A DNA stretch of 64,000 nucleotides from Candidatus Anaeroferrophillus wilburensis (GCA_016934315.1 JAFGSY010000028.1:62001-126000), one strand, 5' to 3'; shown: positions 8,662 to 18,722, counted from the stretch's first letter. Notes: generated from the sequence alone by a model not told the origin. A program made the numbers and translations.

Positions 8662-9272
8662 TCAGAATAAATCTACTCCCGGTTCGTGCTGAACGAAAAA
8701 AGCAAACCCTGCGGAACCAGATGGCCATCGGTATTGGCATCATTCTCCTGACCCTGGTCGTCTGCGGGGTAGCTCAGGTCATGATCAGCAGCAAAGTCAA
8801 GAGCGTCAAAGCTGGTCTGCAGCGGACGCAGAAGCAGATAGCGGCACTACAGCCGGTCATTGATAAAATCGATCAATACAAAAAACAAAAAGAGGAAATC
8901 AGTCGGAAAATAGAAGTCATCAACAATCTTGATTCATCCAGGTTGCTGCCGGTTAAAACTCTGCATGATATCAACCAGTATAAACCGGACAAACTATGGC
9001 TTACTTCGCTCAGCAGAAAAAATACCCTGCTGGAGATAAAGGGAATAGCCATCGACAATGAAACCATTGTCGAGTTTTTGAACAATGTAAAACAATCTGA
9101 GCAGTTGCAGCAATCAGAACTTGTGTATCTGAAATCAAAAGCGCTGCAGGATCTTGAACTTAAGGAGTTCATGATCAAAACCTTACTGCCGTCAACAAAA
9201 ACAACCACTCCTGAGGAACCCGCCACCAAGCAGGCAAAATCCAAGGGGAAGGGGAAGAGGAAGGGAAAATAG
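8658..9272 (+). CDS. pilN: Type IV pilus inner-membrane protein PilN
   Basis: This 204-residue protein begins with the short conserved N-terminus MIRINLLPVR, the PilM-binding peptide of PilN. One membrane helix (about 22-42), a coiled coil and a periplasmic ferredoxin-like domain follow. It forms the PilMNOP platform with PilO. A very basic Lys/Gly tail ends the protein. pilO starts two bases after the stop. Confidence 0.94.
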   Translation: MIRINLLPVRAERKKQTLRNQMAIGIGIILLTLVVCGVAQVMISSKVKSVKAGLQRTQKQIAALQPVIDKIDQYKKQKEEISRKIEVINNLDSSRLLPVKTLHDINQYKPDKLWLTSLSRKNTLLEIKGIAIDNETIVEFLNNVKQSEQLQQSELVYLKSKALQDLELKEFMIKTLLPSTKTTTPEEPATKQAKSKGKGKRKGK

Positions 9273-9273
9273 C

Positions 9274-9873
9274 ATGGCCGATCTGAACCTTGACTTTCTC
9301 CAAAGACTCTCCAATCCAAAGAAAATCCTGCTGGTGGCAGTTATTGCTATTGGCATTGGCGGACTCTATTATTACTTTCTCTTTGGTCCGCAGCTGAAAC
9401 AGCTGACAAAACTCAACAAACAATACCAACAGGCACAACTGAAGCTCAGCCAGACCAAGCAGATAGCCAATCAACTGGAAAAATTTGAAAAAGAGATTGC
9501 CGGCCTGCAGATGGATTTCAAAATGACCGCCCAGAAGCTTCCCAACTCCAAGGAAATCCCCAGGCTGCTGATGCAGATAACCAAACTCGGGAAAGAGGCC
9601 GGGCTTGATTTTGAGCTTTTCCAACCCCAATCGGCAAAACCAGTGGGCTTTTATGCCGAAGTTCCCATCGACATTGCCGTCACTGGCAACTATCATGCCC
9701 TGGGGACCTTCTTCACCAACATCTGTACCATGTCCAGGATTGTCAGCATCGACGATTACCAGATGAGTGATTATAAAGTCATCAATGGTCAGGATACCCT
9801 CAGCACAAAGTTCAAAGCCATTACCTATACCTTTATTGAACAACCGAAAGGCGGGGAAAACCATGGTAGCTAA
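9274..9873 (+). CDS. pilO: Type IV pilus inner-membrane protein PilO
   Basis: This 199-residue protein has a short cytoplasmic start and one membrane helix (about 17-36). A coiled coil (40-85) and a periplasmic PilO domain follow. It pairs with PilN to link the inner-membrane machinery to the PilP-PilQ outer complex. pilP starts inside its last codons (9863), so the genes overlap by 11 bases. Confidence 0.93.
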   Translation: MADLNLDFLQRLSNPKKILLVAVIAIGIGGLYYYFLFGPQLKQLTKLNKQYQQAQLKLSQTKQIANQLEKFEKEIAGLQMDFKMTAQKLPNSKEIPRLLMQITKLGKEAGLDFELFQPQSAKPVGFYAEVPIDIAVTGNYHALGTFFTNICTMSRIVSIDDYQMSDYKVINGQDTLSTKFKAITYTFIEQPKGGENHGS

Positions 9874-10381
9874 GCCACAACAGCTGTCATTGCGATCTGC
9901 AGGCCGAATCCTGCTCAGCTGCGCCCTGCTGGCCGTCCTAGTAGCACCCGGCTGGTCAGCAGAGGAACCGGTAAAGGAAAAAGCGGCCACCATCCAGGAA
10001 CTTCAGAGCCCGACATTTGTCTATGATTCCCTGGGAAAGCGAGATCCTTTCCGGCCCTTCATCAATTTCAGTCAGATTGAACGGCCCATTCCGACCAAGG
10101 AACCGAGCACACCTTTGGAAAAATATTCCCTTAACCAATTCAAACTGGTGGGCATTCTCCTAAGCGGCAACCATTACGCCATGGTTGAAGACCCGGAGCA
10201 TATCAGTTACACGATTTCCGAAGGCGACCATTTAGGCAATCTCAGCGGTATTATAGAAGAGATTAAAGAGAATGAGGTCATCATTGCTGAACCATATCTG
10301 GATATCTATGATCAGCAGCAAATTCGAAAAGTTACCCTGAAACTCCATGTAGAAGAAATCAAGGGGGGAGCATTGCAATGA
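9863..10381 (+). CDS. pilP: Type IV pilus lipoprotein-like protein PilP
   Basis: This 172-residue protein has an N-terminal hydrophobic export segment (about 12-32) without a clear lipobox. It then carries the DPFRPF motif and a C-terminal HR/beta domain (about 90-165, YSLNQFKLVGIL) that contacts the N0 domain of PilQ. E. coli-type PilP is lipidated, whereas this one seems to be cleaved or anchored by its signal segment. ATG 9863 overlaps pilO, and the stop overlaps pilQ (ATGA). Confidence 0.92.
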   Translation: MVAKPQQLSLRSAGRILLSCALLAVLVAPGWSAEEPVKEKAATIQELQSPTFVYDSLGKRDPFRPFINFSQIERPIPTKEPSTPLEKYSLNQFKLVGILLSGNHYAMVEDPEHISYTISEGDHLGNLSGIIEEIKENEVIIAEPYLDIYDQQQIRKVTLKLHVEEIKGGALQ

Positions 10382-12108
10382 AAGTGAGAACGATAACCTG
10401 TTCACTGATGATCATGGTTTTGACTGGCTGGCTGCTCAGCATGCCGATGGCGTCGCCGGCAGCTGCGCGGCAAACGGTCACCGCCAGCAGCAGCACAGCA
10501 AAAAATGCGGTACAGGTGGTTTTCACCGGTGAGTTGGAAATGCAGCAACATACAACATTCCACCTGTTTCACGTCGACAACCCCCCCAGGCTCGGCATTG
10601 ATTTTCCCGATGCCACCTTTAAAGCCAATAATATCGCCGAACACCTACCACAGACCCTCTTTGAAGGGTGCCGCTACCAGACCTATCCTGACAAAACTAG
10701 GCTGGTCTTTGACACCAACGAAGCTCAGCTGCCCAACTATACCTTCAGCGCATCAGGAAAGGAGCTGCAGCTTAGTTTTCCAGTTGCGAATAATACGGCG
10801 GCAAAGAAGCCGGCAGCAAAACCAGTGGTAAAAACCAGCAGCCGACGGCAGTACCGGCCATCGGCAGGCAAGAATCTGATCACCGCTGATTTCAAAGATG
10901 CCGACCTGCAGAATGTTTTTCGTTTTCTGGCTGACATCAAGCACATGAACCTGATCATGGGCGAGGACGTCCAGGGAACGGTAACCATCAAACTGAAAGA
11001 AGTACCTTGGCAGCAGGCCTTTAATATCCTCCTGAAAACCAACAAACTGGGGATGGAACGGGATGGCAATGTCATCCGCATCGCCCCGCTCTCCCGCTTC
11101 AAGGAGGAAAAGGAAGCCCTGGCGCAAAACAAAAAAGCCAATGAAACCCTTGCAGAAACCGAACTGGCCATTGTCAAGGTTAATTTTGCCCAGGCTGCCG
11201 ATATCGCTCCCAGACTGACGGCAATACTCAGCGACCGGGGTTCCATCGACACCGATCAACGGACCAACACGTTGATCATCAAGGATCTGCCCCGCTATAT
11301 TGAGGGCGCAAAAAACCTGTTGCAGCAGCTTGACATGCCCATTAAACAGGTCTTGATCGAGGCTAAGATCGTCAAAATTGAAACTGACGCCGTCAAAGAT
11401 ATCGGCATCCAGTGGGGCGGTGTCTGGGGCGACCGGGACAGTGACCACTACTATGGCGTCACCGGCAATAACGGCACCACCGGCCTACCCAGCATCACCC
11501 CTGAACCATCCATTGCCAGCAACTATGTTGTCAATCTGCCGGCATCCGGGGCAACCAGCGGTTTGGGGATGATTTTTGGCAAGGTGGGGGTTTTCAATCT
11601 CAATCTGCGCCTAACGGCGTTGAAGAACAACCATTTGGCCAACATCCTCTCAACACCTAAGGTCCTTGCCCTTGACAATCATAAAGCCCGCATCGGGCAG
11701 GGAGTGGAGATCCCCTATCAGACGACCTCCCAGGATGGCACGACAACGGAATTCAAAAAAGCCGAGCTGAGCCTTGAGGTTGTCCCCCACATCACCAATA
11801 ATGATAATGTCTCCATGGAAGTGAAGATCAATAAGGACTCGATCGGGGTACAGACTTCCGATGGCCCGGCAATCAATACCCAGGCCATCGAAACCACTCT
11901 GTTGCTTTTCAACGGCGAAACGGCGGTGGTCGGCGGCATCATCGAGAAAGACAAGACCAGCGACGAAAATGAAGTCCCCGGTTTTTCTGAGGTTCCCCTG
12001 TTGGGTGACCTGCTGTTCAAGCAAAAGTATAATAAAAATTCGCAAACAGAGCTGCTGATCTTCATTACCCCAACCGTCATTCCCCTCCAGACCAGCAGCA
12101 ATTTCTGA
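10378..12108 (+). CDS. pilQ: Type IV pilus secretin PilQ
   Basis: This 576-residue protein has a signal peptide (about 1-31) and one AMIN peptidoglycan-binding domain (about 35-140). A Lys/Ala/Pro linker is followed by N0/STN and N1 domains (about 165-320) and the secretin pore domain to the end. Typical secretin blocks are visible: ILSTPKVLALDN, VGGIIEKDKT, and VPLLGDLLF near the C-terminus. PilQ forms the outer-membrane channel for the pilus fibre. It is at the short end for PilQ, with a single AMIN domain. A strong terminator follows. Confidence 0.95.
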   Translation: MKVRTITCSLMIMVLTGWLLSMPMASPAAARQTVTASSSTAKNAVQVVFTGELEMQQHTTFHLFHVDNPPRLGIDFPDATFKANNIAEHLPQTLFEGCRYQTYPDKTRLVFDTNEAQLPNYTFSASGKELQLSFPVANNTAAKKPAAKPVVKTSSRRQYRPSAGKNLITADFKDADLQNVFRFLADIKHMNLIMGEDVQGTVTIKLKEVPWQQAFNILLKTNKLGMERDGNVIRIAPLSRFKEEKEALAQNKKANETLAETELAIVKVNFAQAADIAPRLTAILSDRGSIDTDQRTNTLIIKDLPRYIEGAKNLLQQLDMPIKQVLIEAKIVKIETDAVKDIGIQWGGVWGDRDSDHYYGVTGNNGTTGLPSITPEPSIASNYVVNLPASGATSGLGMIFGKVGVFNLNLRLTALKNNHLANILSTPKVLALDNHKARIGQGVEIPYQTTSQDGTTTEFKKAELSLEVVPHITNNDNVSMEVKINKDSIGVQTSDGPAINTQAIETTLLLFNGETAVVGGIIEKDKTSDENEVPGFSEVPLLGDLLFKQKYNKNSQTELLIFITPTVIPLQTSSNF

Positions 12109-12132
12109 TCAGCAGATCTGAACGGTAGGGAA

Positions 12133-12168
12133 AAGGCTGATGAATCTGATAATTCATCAGCCTTTTTT
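12133..12168 (+). terminator. Rho-independent terminator after pilQ
   Basis: A perfect 13-bp stem (AAGGCTGATGAAT / ATTCATCAGCCTT) with a 6-base loop is followed by a T-rich run. It ends the pilMNOPQ transcript. Confidence 0.9.
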
Positions 12169-12309
12169 ATTGCGGTCAGCACTCTATTGCGGTAGATATG
12201 GCCTGGATGGTCATTCTATGGTCTATCAGGTGTCATGCAACGAACCGCTCTAGCGCTTATGTTTCTCTCCTTGACGGCAAAAAAAGCTCTTTTTGAGGAG
12301 TAACCCTTT

Positions 12310-13476
12310 ATGTTGACCTGCTTGACGGCCGGGGAATCCCACGGCCCCCAACTGACAGCTATCCTCTCCGGCATCCCCGCCGGTGTGCCCGTTTCTGCAG
12401 AAAAGATCAATTATGATCTGGCCCGTCGCCAGCAGGGGTACGGCCGGGGAGGTCGGATGGCCATTGAAGCGGATCAGGTAACCTTGCTCTCCGGTGTCCG
12501 TTTCGGGACAACGACGGGCAACCCCATCACCATGGCGATCACCAATAAAGACTGGAAAAACTGGCAGCAGCAGATGTCTCCGGCAAAGGCTGATGAAGGG
12601 TTTGCCAAAGCGGTGACCAGACCACGGCCCGGGCATGTCGATCTTCCCGGCTGCCTTAAATACAACCAGCGGGATGCCCGCAATATACTTGAACGGGCCA
12701 GCGCCCGGGAAACTGCCATCAGGGTGGCGGTGGGAGCCCTTTGCAAAGCATTGCTGGAACAATGTACCATCCAGATTTTTTCCTATGTCACCGCTATTGG
12801 CACGGAAAGGGTAGATCAGGAAACCCTGCAGCAGGATGATGCTCAGTTGGCCATGGCTGCGGAACAATCATCGCTCCGTCTGCCGGACCCGACCCTGGAA
12901 GAACAACTGAAAAAGGTTATCGATCTGGCAAAAAAGCAAGGGGATACCCTGGGAGGCATTTTCCGAGTGATTATCAGGGGCTTGCCACCGGGGATCGGCA
13001 GTCATATCCAGTATGACAGCAAACTGGATGGCCGCCTGGCCCAGGCGATCATGAGTATTCAGGCAGTTAAAGGAGTGGAAATCGGCCTCGGTTTTCAGGC
13101 TGCAGAACTTCGCGGTTCACTGGTGCATGATGAAATTGCCCATAACCATAACCGGGGGTTTTACCATCTGAGCAACAATGCCGGTGGTATCGAAGGAGGA
13201 ATCAGCAATGGCGAAGATATTATCATAACTGCCGCCATGAAACCCATTCCCACCCTCTATCAACCATTGAAATCGGTGGACATGATCACTAAACAGCCTT
13301 TTGAGGCTTCTGTTGAACGCTCAGACACCTGTGCGGTCCCGGCGGCTGCAGTGGTCGGCGAAGCGGCGGCAGCCTTTGAAATCACCCGACTCCTACTGGA
13401 AAAGTTCGGCGGTGATCACCTGGATGAATTCAGCCGCAATTATCATGGTTATTGTGACTACCTCACATCGTTCTGA
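12310..13476 (+). CDS. aroC: Chorismate synthase
   Basis: This 388-residue enzyme makes chorismate from EPSP, the last step of the shikimate pathway, using reduced FMN. Conserved features include GESHG near the start, RRQQGYGRGGR, RPGHVDLPG, SARETA, and EGGISNGEDI in the C-terminal half. GAGGAG stands upstream of the ATG. The shikimate kinase gene overlaps its 3' end. Confidence 0.96.
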   Translation: MLTCLTAGESHGPQLTAILSGIPAGVPVSAEKINYDLARRQQGYGRGGRMAIEADQVTLLSGVRFGTTTGNPITMAITNKDWKNWQQQMSPAKADEGFAKAVTRPRPGHVDLPGCLKYNQRDARNILERASARETAIRVAVGALCKALLEQCTIQIFSYVTAIGTERVDQETLQQDDAQLAMAAEQSSLRLPDPTLEEQLKKVIDLAKKQGDTLGGIFRVIIRGLPPGIGSHIQYDSKLDGRLAQAIMSIQAVKGVEIGLGFQAAELRGSLVHDEIAHNHNRGFYHLSNNAGGIEGGISNGEDIIITAAMKPIPTLYQPLKSVDMITKQPFEASVERSDTCAVPAAAVVGEAAAAFEITRLLLEKFGGDHLDEFSRNYHGYCDYLTSF

Positions 13477-14023
13477 TGACTTACCCGCATCCTGCGGCGT
13501 CCCGCCAGGGCATCTTATCCTCACCGGTTTCATGGGCGCAGGGAAATCATCGGTGGGCAAAAAGCTCAGCGCTATGCTGCAACGACCCTTTATCGATCTG
13601 GACGAGTTCATTGAAAAGCGTGAGCAAAAAAGCATTGTGTTGATCTTCCAGGACGAAGGAGAAGCCTATTTTCGGCGGGTGGAGGAGCAAGCTCTGGCAG
13701 ATATTTTAAACTGTCCCCCCTTGGTCCTGGCCACCGGCGGCGGTACGGTACTCAGCCCGCAGAATCGTGCCCTCATGCAGACAAAAGGAACCGTCATTTT
13801 CCTGGATGCAAGTCTGGAAACTATTGCGGCGCGTACCGCCGGTTGCCAGTCACGACCACTGCTGCAAAACAGCGGCACATTCAGGATAGAAAAAATAAAG
13901 GGCCTTCTGCAAAACAGAAAGCCCTTATATGAAACAGCTGCACTAAAAATAAAAACCGACAATCTGTCACTCGAGCAGATCGCCCGGCTGATTGTGAAAA
14001 AAATCTCCCCCACCAACAGGTAA
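13445..14023 (+). CDS. aroK: Shikimate kinase
   Basis: This 192-residue kinase phosphorylates shikimate. It has Walker A GFMGAGKSS, the substrate aspartate in DLDEFIEK, FRRVEEQAL, GGGTVLSP and the lid arginine in SRPLL. ATG 13445 lies 32 bases inside aroC and gives about 20 residues before the P-loop motif, so translation is probably coupled. A GTG three codons later is the alternative. No strong ribosome site is seen, and the exact N-terminus is uncertain. Confidence 0.9.
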   Translation: MVIVTTSHRSDDLPASCGVPPGHLILTGFMGAGKSSVGKKLSAMLQRPFIDLDEFIEKREQKSIVLIFQDEGEAYFRRVEEQALADILNCPPLVLATGGGTVLSPQNRALMQTKGTVIFLDASLETIAARTAGCQSRPLLQNSGTFRIEKIKGLLQNRKPLYETAALKIKTDNLSLEQIARLIVKKISPTNR

Positions 14024-14045
14024 CGTCATTAATATCGGTACAGCT

Positions 14046-14435
14046 TTATTTCGGCGTATTTTCCGGCTGTTCAACCCCGGCAGGTTGAGCCGCCGGCGAC
14101 GGCGCGGCATTTTGCTGCTCGCCCGCCTGGGAAGTTACGGGCTGGACCTGTTCGCTCTGGACCGGTTGGGCGGCATCAAAACCCTCCATTACCGTCCCTT
14201 TGACCCGATGGGCGGAAACCACCGTCAGGGAAAGGGAGGTCAGCATAAAAACCGCTGCCGCGACAGCAGTCAAGCGGGTAAAAAACTTGCTGGAGCCACT
14301 ACTGCCAAACAGGGTCTGGCTGCTGCCGGCACCAAAAGCAGCCCCCATCCCGGCACCTGTACCCGCCTGCAGCAGAATAATAAAAATAAGTGCCAATGAC
14401 ACGACGACATGCAAAACAATAATAAAGGTGGTCAA
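14046..14435 (-). CDS. secG: Preprotein translocase subunit SecG
   Basis: This 129-residue protein has two membrane helices (about 2-22 and 55-75) around the conserved loop GAGMGAAFGAGSSQTLFGSSG, followed by a Pro/Ala/Gln-rich tail. SecG assists SecYEG-driven export. The start is TTG at 14435 because GGAGGAG lies 7 bases upstream and the protein then begins directly with the first helix. An in-frame start at 14486 adds an unlikely polar leader. It is the last gene of the gap-pgk-tpiA-secG group. Confidence 0.92.
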   Translation of the reverse strand: MTTFIIVLHVVVSLALIFIILLQAGTGAGMGAAFGAGSSQTLFGSSGSSKFFTRLTAVAAAVFMLTSLSLTVVSAHRVKGTVMEGFDAAQPVQSEQVQPVTSQAGEQQNAAPSPAAQPAGVEQPENTPK

Positions 14436-14547
14436 GGTCAAACTCCTCCCCGAAAAGACATTAAAGGCTTGATTTCCTACCAGCAAACGGCAGGAAAGTC
14501 AAGCCCAAAGCAATTTCTGCGTACCATCAACACAAGAGCGTCGTCGA

Positions 14548-15306
14548 TCAGCGGGCACCTGCCGCGGCAACTATCCGAGCGAAGTCAGCAGCAACCAGGG
14601 ATGCACCGCCCACCAGTACCCCATCAACATCCGGCTGACTCATGAGCTGGGCGGCATTGTCCGGCTTTACGCTGCCTCCATAAAGAATCGGGATTCGGCC
14701 GGAACCCTCAAAGCAGGAATCCAGCACCCGGCGGATAAAAGAGTGCATCTCCTGGGCATCGCCAACAGTGGCTGTCTTGCCGGTGCCGATGGCCCAGACC
14801 GGCTCATAGGCCACCAAAAGCCGATGACCGGCAAGGCCGGCAAGGCCGCACTGCAATTGCCGCTCAACAACCGCCTGATGCTGCTGTTCCTGGCGCTCAG
14901 CCAAGGTTTCACCAACACAGAAGATCGGCACCAGGCCGGCTTCCATCACCGTCTGCACCTTGCGATGCAGCAGAGCATCATCTTCAGCAAACAGGGCACG
15001 GCGCTCTGAATGGCCCACCAGGACATGGGTCACACCGATGGCAGTCAGCATCCCCACTGATGTTTCACCGGTAAAAGCACCTGCTGTCTCGGTATGGCAA
15101 TTTTGGGCCGCCAGACCGATGCCGACATCCTGGCAGCGGCTGGCAAACGCTGACAGCAGGGTAAAATTCGGCGCCAGGATAATGGCAGCGTCTCCTTCAC
15201 CACAACCCCCGATCAAGGGCAGAAACTCATCAAGAAAAGACTGCCCTTCGACAAGGGTCTTATGCATCTTCCAGTTGCCGGCAATAATTTTTGGTTCACC
15301 AGTCAT
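14548..15306 (-). CDS. tpiA: Triosephosphate isomerase
   Basis: This 252-residue enzyme interconverts dihydroxyacetone phosphate and glyceraldehyde 3-phosphate. The catalytic residues are visible as K13 (GNWKM), H99 (VGHSERR) and E168 (AYEPVWAIGTG), with the phosphate loop YGGSVKPDN near the C-terminus. It lies between pgk and secG on the minus strand. Confidence 0.97.
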   Translation of the reverse strand: MTGEPKIIAGNWKMHKTLVEGQSFLDEFLPLIGGCGEGDAAIILAPNFTLLSAFASRCQDVGIGLAAQNCHTETAGAFTGETSVGMLTAIGVTHVLVGHSERRALFAEDDALLHRKVQTVMEAGLVPIFCVGETLAERQEQQHQAVVERQLQCGLAGLAGHRLLVAYEPVWAIGTGKTATVGDAQEMHSFIRRVLDSCFEGSGRIPILYGGSVKPDNAAQLMSQPDVDGVLVGGASLVAADFARIVAAAGAR

Positions 15307-15380
15307 AGATTTGCCATCCTGCCCACTACGTTTCGCCCCTTGCGGTGACCACCCCTAATGTACGACTTGTTTGGCAAGAA

Positions 15381-16583
15381 TCAGGAGCCACAGGACTGCT
15401 CCAAAGCGGCAATTGCCGGCAGTTTTTTCCCCTCCAGCAGTTCCAAAAACGCACCGCCGCCGGTGGAAATATAGGAAATCCGATCAACCTCACCGGCTTT
15501 ATGTACCGCCACATCCGTATCGCCGCCGCCGACAATGGTCAAGGCATAGGTATTGGCGACGTTATGTACCATCGCCAGGGTTCCACGACTGAAGGCATCC
15601 AGCTCAAAAGCACCCATGGGGCCATTCCAGATAATCGTCTTGGCATCCTGGATAACCTCGTTGAACAGGGTGGTGGTTGCCGGTCCGATGTCCAGTCCCA
15701 TCCATTTTTTCGGGATCTCCTGCACCGGCAGAACCCGGGTATCGGCATCAGGCGCCATCCGGTCGCCGGCAACACAATCCACCGGCAGGTAGAACCGCAC
15801 CCCCTTGGCAATCGCTTTTTTAAAAATCTCGCGGGCCTGATCAACCATGTCGGCCTCGACCAATGATTCACCCAGACCAAAGCCCATGGACTTCAGAAAG
15901 GTGAAGGCCATGGCACCACCGACAATCACTTTATCCACCCGGTTGATGAGGTTTTCCAGGGCGCCCAGCTTACTGGAGACCTTGGCGCCGCCAATGATTG
16001 CCACCACCGGCCGCATGGGGTTTTCCAACGCCCGATGAAAATAGTTAAGCTCCTCCTTCATGAGAAAGCCGGCATAACAACGAGGGACATGGGCGACAAT
16101 GCCGACCACCGACGCATGGGAACGGTGCGCGGTGGCAAAAGCATCGTTCACATAGATATCAATCCCCCTGGCAAGTGCTTTGGCAAAATCCGGATCATTA
16201 CTCGACTCTCCCGGATAAAAGCGCAGGTTCTCCAGCAGGATAACCGTGCCGGGGAGTGCTTCCGCCAATGTCTGTGCCACAATAGATCCAACACAGTCCG
16301 ACAGAAAAACAACATCTTTTTTCAGCAGTCGGCCAAGCCGTTTGGCAACCGGAGCCAGAGAAAATTTCGGCACCACCGTCCCTTTCGGCCGGCCCATATG
16401 GGAAGCAAGAACCACCACCATCCCCTCATCGAGAAGCTTATTGATCGTCGGCAGAACCCGGCGAATGCGAGTATCGTCGGTTATATTACCGCTATCATCC
16501 AGGGGGACGTTGAAGTCAACTCTGACAAACGCTTTTTTTCCCCTCACTGAACCATTTTCCAACTGATCAATATACTGTACCAT
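15381..16583 (-). CDS. pgk: Phosphoglycerate kinase
   Basis: This 400-residue glycolytic kinase transfers phosphate between 1,3-bisphosphoglycerate and ADP. Signatures are [10 protein letters not shown] near the N-terminus, [10 protein letters not shown], the hinge region, and GGGDTDVA with [14 protein letters not shown] at the C-terminus. ATG 16583 has GGAGGAG upstream; an in-frame codon at 16619 would add 12 unsupported residues. Confidence 0.97.
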   Translation of the reverse strand: MVQYIDQLENGSVRGKKAFVRVDFNVPLDDSGNITDDTRIRRVLPTINKLLDEGMVVVLASHMGRPKGTVVPKFSLAPVAKRLGRLLKKDVVFLSDCVGSIVAQTLAEALPGTVILLENLRFYPGESSNDPDFAKALARGIDIYVNDAFATAHRSHASVVGIVAHVPRCYAGFLMKEELNYFHRALENPMRPVVAIIGGAKVSSKLGALENLINRVDKVIVGGAMAFTFLKSMGFGLGESLVEADMVDQAREIFKKAIAKGVRFYLPVDCVAGDRMAPDADTRVLPVQEIPKKWMGLDIGPATTTLFNEVIQDAKTIIWNGPMGAFELDAFSRGTLAMVHNVANTYALTIVGGGDTDVAVHKAGEVDRISYISTGGGAFLELLEGKKLPAIAALEQSCGS

Positions 16584-16682
16584 GGTTGAGTTCTCCTCCA
16601 ACAACGCTATCATGCCCATGCTGCCGGCCGCTGTTTCTCTGGTTGCCGTTTCAGGCCTTTTCTCCTGCTCTGCTGTTCAATC

Positions 16683-17702
16683 TTACATCAGGTCGGCCAG
16701 TTTGGCCACATAGGCGGTCAAATCATTGAGCCGACAGGCGTAACCCCATTCATTGTCATACCAACTCATCACCTTCAGCAACGTCCCGTCCATAACATTA
16801 GTCAATTCAGCATCAACGATGGATGAATGGGGATTATGGTTGTAATCGACGGAAACCAGGGGCTCATCAGAAACCATCAGAATCCCTTTCAGCTCCTTGT
16901 CAGCCGCCTGGCGGAAACAGTCATTGACTACATCAGCCGACGTCTCCTTCTCCACTTCCACCACCAAGTCAACAAGGGAAACATTTGGGGTCGGCACCCT
17001 GATCGCCAGACCATCAAGTTTCCCTTTCAGCTGGGGAAGAACCAAACCGACCGCGGCCGCCGCGCCAGTGGTGGTGGGAATCATCGACATGGCTGCGGCC
17101 CGCGCCCGGCGCAGATCCTTATGTCGGGAATCGAGAATCTGCTGATCTCGGGTATAGGAGTGTACGGTGGTCATCATCCCCCGCTTAATACCGAAATTTT
17201 CCAACAGCACTTTGGCAACCGGAGCCAGGCAGTTGGTGGTACAGGAAGCATTGGAAATAACAAAATCGCGATCAACCGTAAAATCATCCTGGTTGACCCC
17301 CATAACAATGGTGGCATCAGCTTTCTTCACCGGTGCCGAAACCACTACTCGCTGAACCCCGGCATCAAGGAAAACCGCCGCCTTATCCCGGTCCCGGTAA
17401 AGCCCGGAACACTCCATAACGATATCAACCCCCAGGTCCTGCCAGGGAACGCTTTTGGGATCTTTGCCGGCAATCAGCTGAATCTGCTTGCCATTCATGG
17501 TCAGCGATTTATCCCCTGGAATGATTTCCGCATCGAGGGTTCCGGAAACAGAATCATATTTCAGCAAATGAGCCATGGTTTTCGCATCATCGATAGTACT
17601 GACAATAGCTCGAAAATCAAAACGATCATCATTTACAGCGGCTCTCAGGCAATCTCTGCCAATCCGCCCAAACCCGTTTACTGCCACGCGTACTGCTGCC
17701 AT
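16683..17702 (-). CDS. gap: Glyceraldehyde-3-phosphate dehydrogenase
   Basis: This 339-residue enzyme has an N-terminal Rossmann motif NGFGRIGRD, catalytic C154 in SNASCTTNCLAP and the partner histidine in TTVHSYT. The C-terminal SWYDNEWGY motif is also present. It is the first gene of the lower-glycolysis group (gap-pgk-tpiA-secG). The ATG follows a GGGAGGGA box. A TATAAT lies upstream at 17743-17748. Confidence 0.97.
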   Translation of the reverse strand: MAAVRVAVNGFGRIGRDCLRAAVNDDRFDFRAIVSTIDDAKTMAHLLKYDSVSGTLDAEIIPGDKSLTMNGKQIQLIAGKDPKSVPWQDLGVDIVMECSGLYRDRDKAAVFLDAGVQRVVVSAPVKKADATIVMGVNQDDFTVDRDFVISNASCTTNCLAPVAKVLLENFGIKRGMMTTVHSYTRDQQILDSRHKDLRRARAAAMSMIPTTTGAAAAVGLVLPQLKGKLDGLAIRVPTPNVSLVDLVVEVEKETSADVVNDCFRQAADKELKGILMVSDEPLVSVDYNHNPHSSIVDAELTNVMDGTLLKVMSWYDNEWGYACRLNDLTAYVAKLADLM

Positions 17703-17742
17703 GTTTCCCTCCCTTTATGCAATGAGTGCGTTGAACACACCT

Positions 17743-17748
17743 ATTATA
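17743..17748 (-). promoter_or_regulatory. Candidate -10 box upstream of gap
   Basis: TATAAT on the minus strand lies about 41 bases before the gap ATG. No good -35 hexamer is seen 16-18 bases upstream, so an activator or a weak -35 would be needed. Confidence 0.38.
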
Positions 17749-17779
17749 ATTTTTTTCACAGACGCCTAAAGTATACCCA

Positions 17780-17837
17780 AAAAAAACCCAGAGTCAACAT
17801 TTTATCCACTGCATAGAGGATATTTTCGACTCTGGGT
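17780..17837 (-). terminator. Terminator downstream of ccsA (minus strand)
   Basis: Reading the minus strand, ACCCAGAGTC (17828-17837) pairs perfectly with GACTCTGGGT (17786-17795) and is followed by a run of Ts. The long loop holds a smaller ATCC/GGAT hairpin. It lies just past the ccsA stop and separates this operon from gap. Confidence 0.75.
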
Positions 17838-17876
17838 CAGGAAAACTGAACAACAAATCACCGTCGAGGTGATAAT

Positions 17877-18722
17877 TCAACCAGCACCATAACTGTGCAA
17901 CCCTGAAAGGAGCAAATTAACGCCAAGATAGGTAAACAATACCGCGACAAAACCAACGATGGACAACATTGCAGCCTTGACTCCACGCCATCCGCGGGTA
18001 AACCGGGCATGGAGAAAAGCGGCATAGATAAACCACGTAATCAGGGACCAGGTCTCCTTGGGATCCCAACTCCAATAGGTTCCCCAGGCATAGTTGGCCC
18101 AGGCGGCCCCGGTGACAATCCCGATGGTCAGCAGGGGAAAACCGATGGCAATCGTCTTGTAGACCAGATCATCAAGAATCAGCGATGAAGGGAAACTGGC
18201 CAGCAACCCAGTTTTTCCAGCACCCTCTTCATGACGCTTTTTCATGATGTAGGTAATGCTCACCCCGCAGGAGACGGCAAAAGCTGCGTAACCGAGGAAG
18301 CAGGTCACCACGTGGGAGATCAGCCAGTTGCTCTGCAGTGCCGGCACCAGCGGCTGGATGGTTTCATTTACGTTTGGGGAGATGGATGCATAGGCCATCC
18401 CCATGGCGGCAAAGGGGGTCACAAAGGCTCCCAGCAGGTAGAGATGATATTTATATTCGATCACCAGATAGATAAGAATAATCGTCCAGGAAAAGAAAAC
18501 CAGCGATTCATAGAGGTTGGACATGGGCGCATGACCGATCCCCAGCTGGTAGGACTCATACCAGCGCAGACCAAGGGCAAACGTCTGCACCAGCCAACCG
18601 CCCAGGGTAATCGCCGTGGCCGCCCGTCTCACCCATGGATTTCTGAATGCCAGGTAACCGATATAGACCACCATGCCGGCCAGATAGATAAAGGTCACGA
18701 TCGTAAAAATATAGGTATTCAT
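17877..18722 (-). CDS. ccsA: System II cytochrome c biogenesis protein CcsA (ResC)
   Basis: This 281-residue multi-spanning membrane protein carries the tryptophan-rich heme-handling motif WGTYWSWDPKETW and conserved membrane histidines (HVVT, HARF). With ResB it forms the CcsBA heme exporter and cytochrome c synthetase. Its start overlaps the resB stop (ATGA). A cytochrome c gene lies immediately upstream of this pair, so a substrate is encoded next to its maturation machinery. Confidence 0.93.
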   Translation of the reverse strand: MNTYIFTIVTFIYLAGMVVYIGYLAFRNPWVRRAATAITLGGWLVQTFALGLRWYESYQLGIGHAPMSNLYESLVFFSWTIILIYLVIEYKYHLYLLGAFVTPFAAMGMAYASISPNVNETIQPLVPALQSNWLISHVVTCFLGYAAFAVSCGVSITYIMKKRHEEGAGKTGLLASFPSSLILDDLVYKTIAIGFPLLTIGIVTGAAWANYAWGTYWSWDPKETWSLITWFIYAAFLHARFTRGWRGVKAAMLSIVGFVAVLFTYLGVNLLLSGLHSYGAG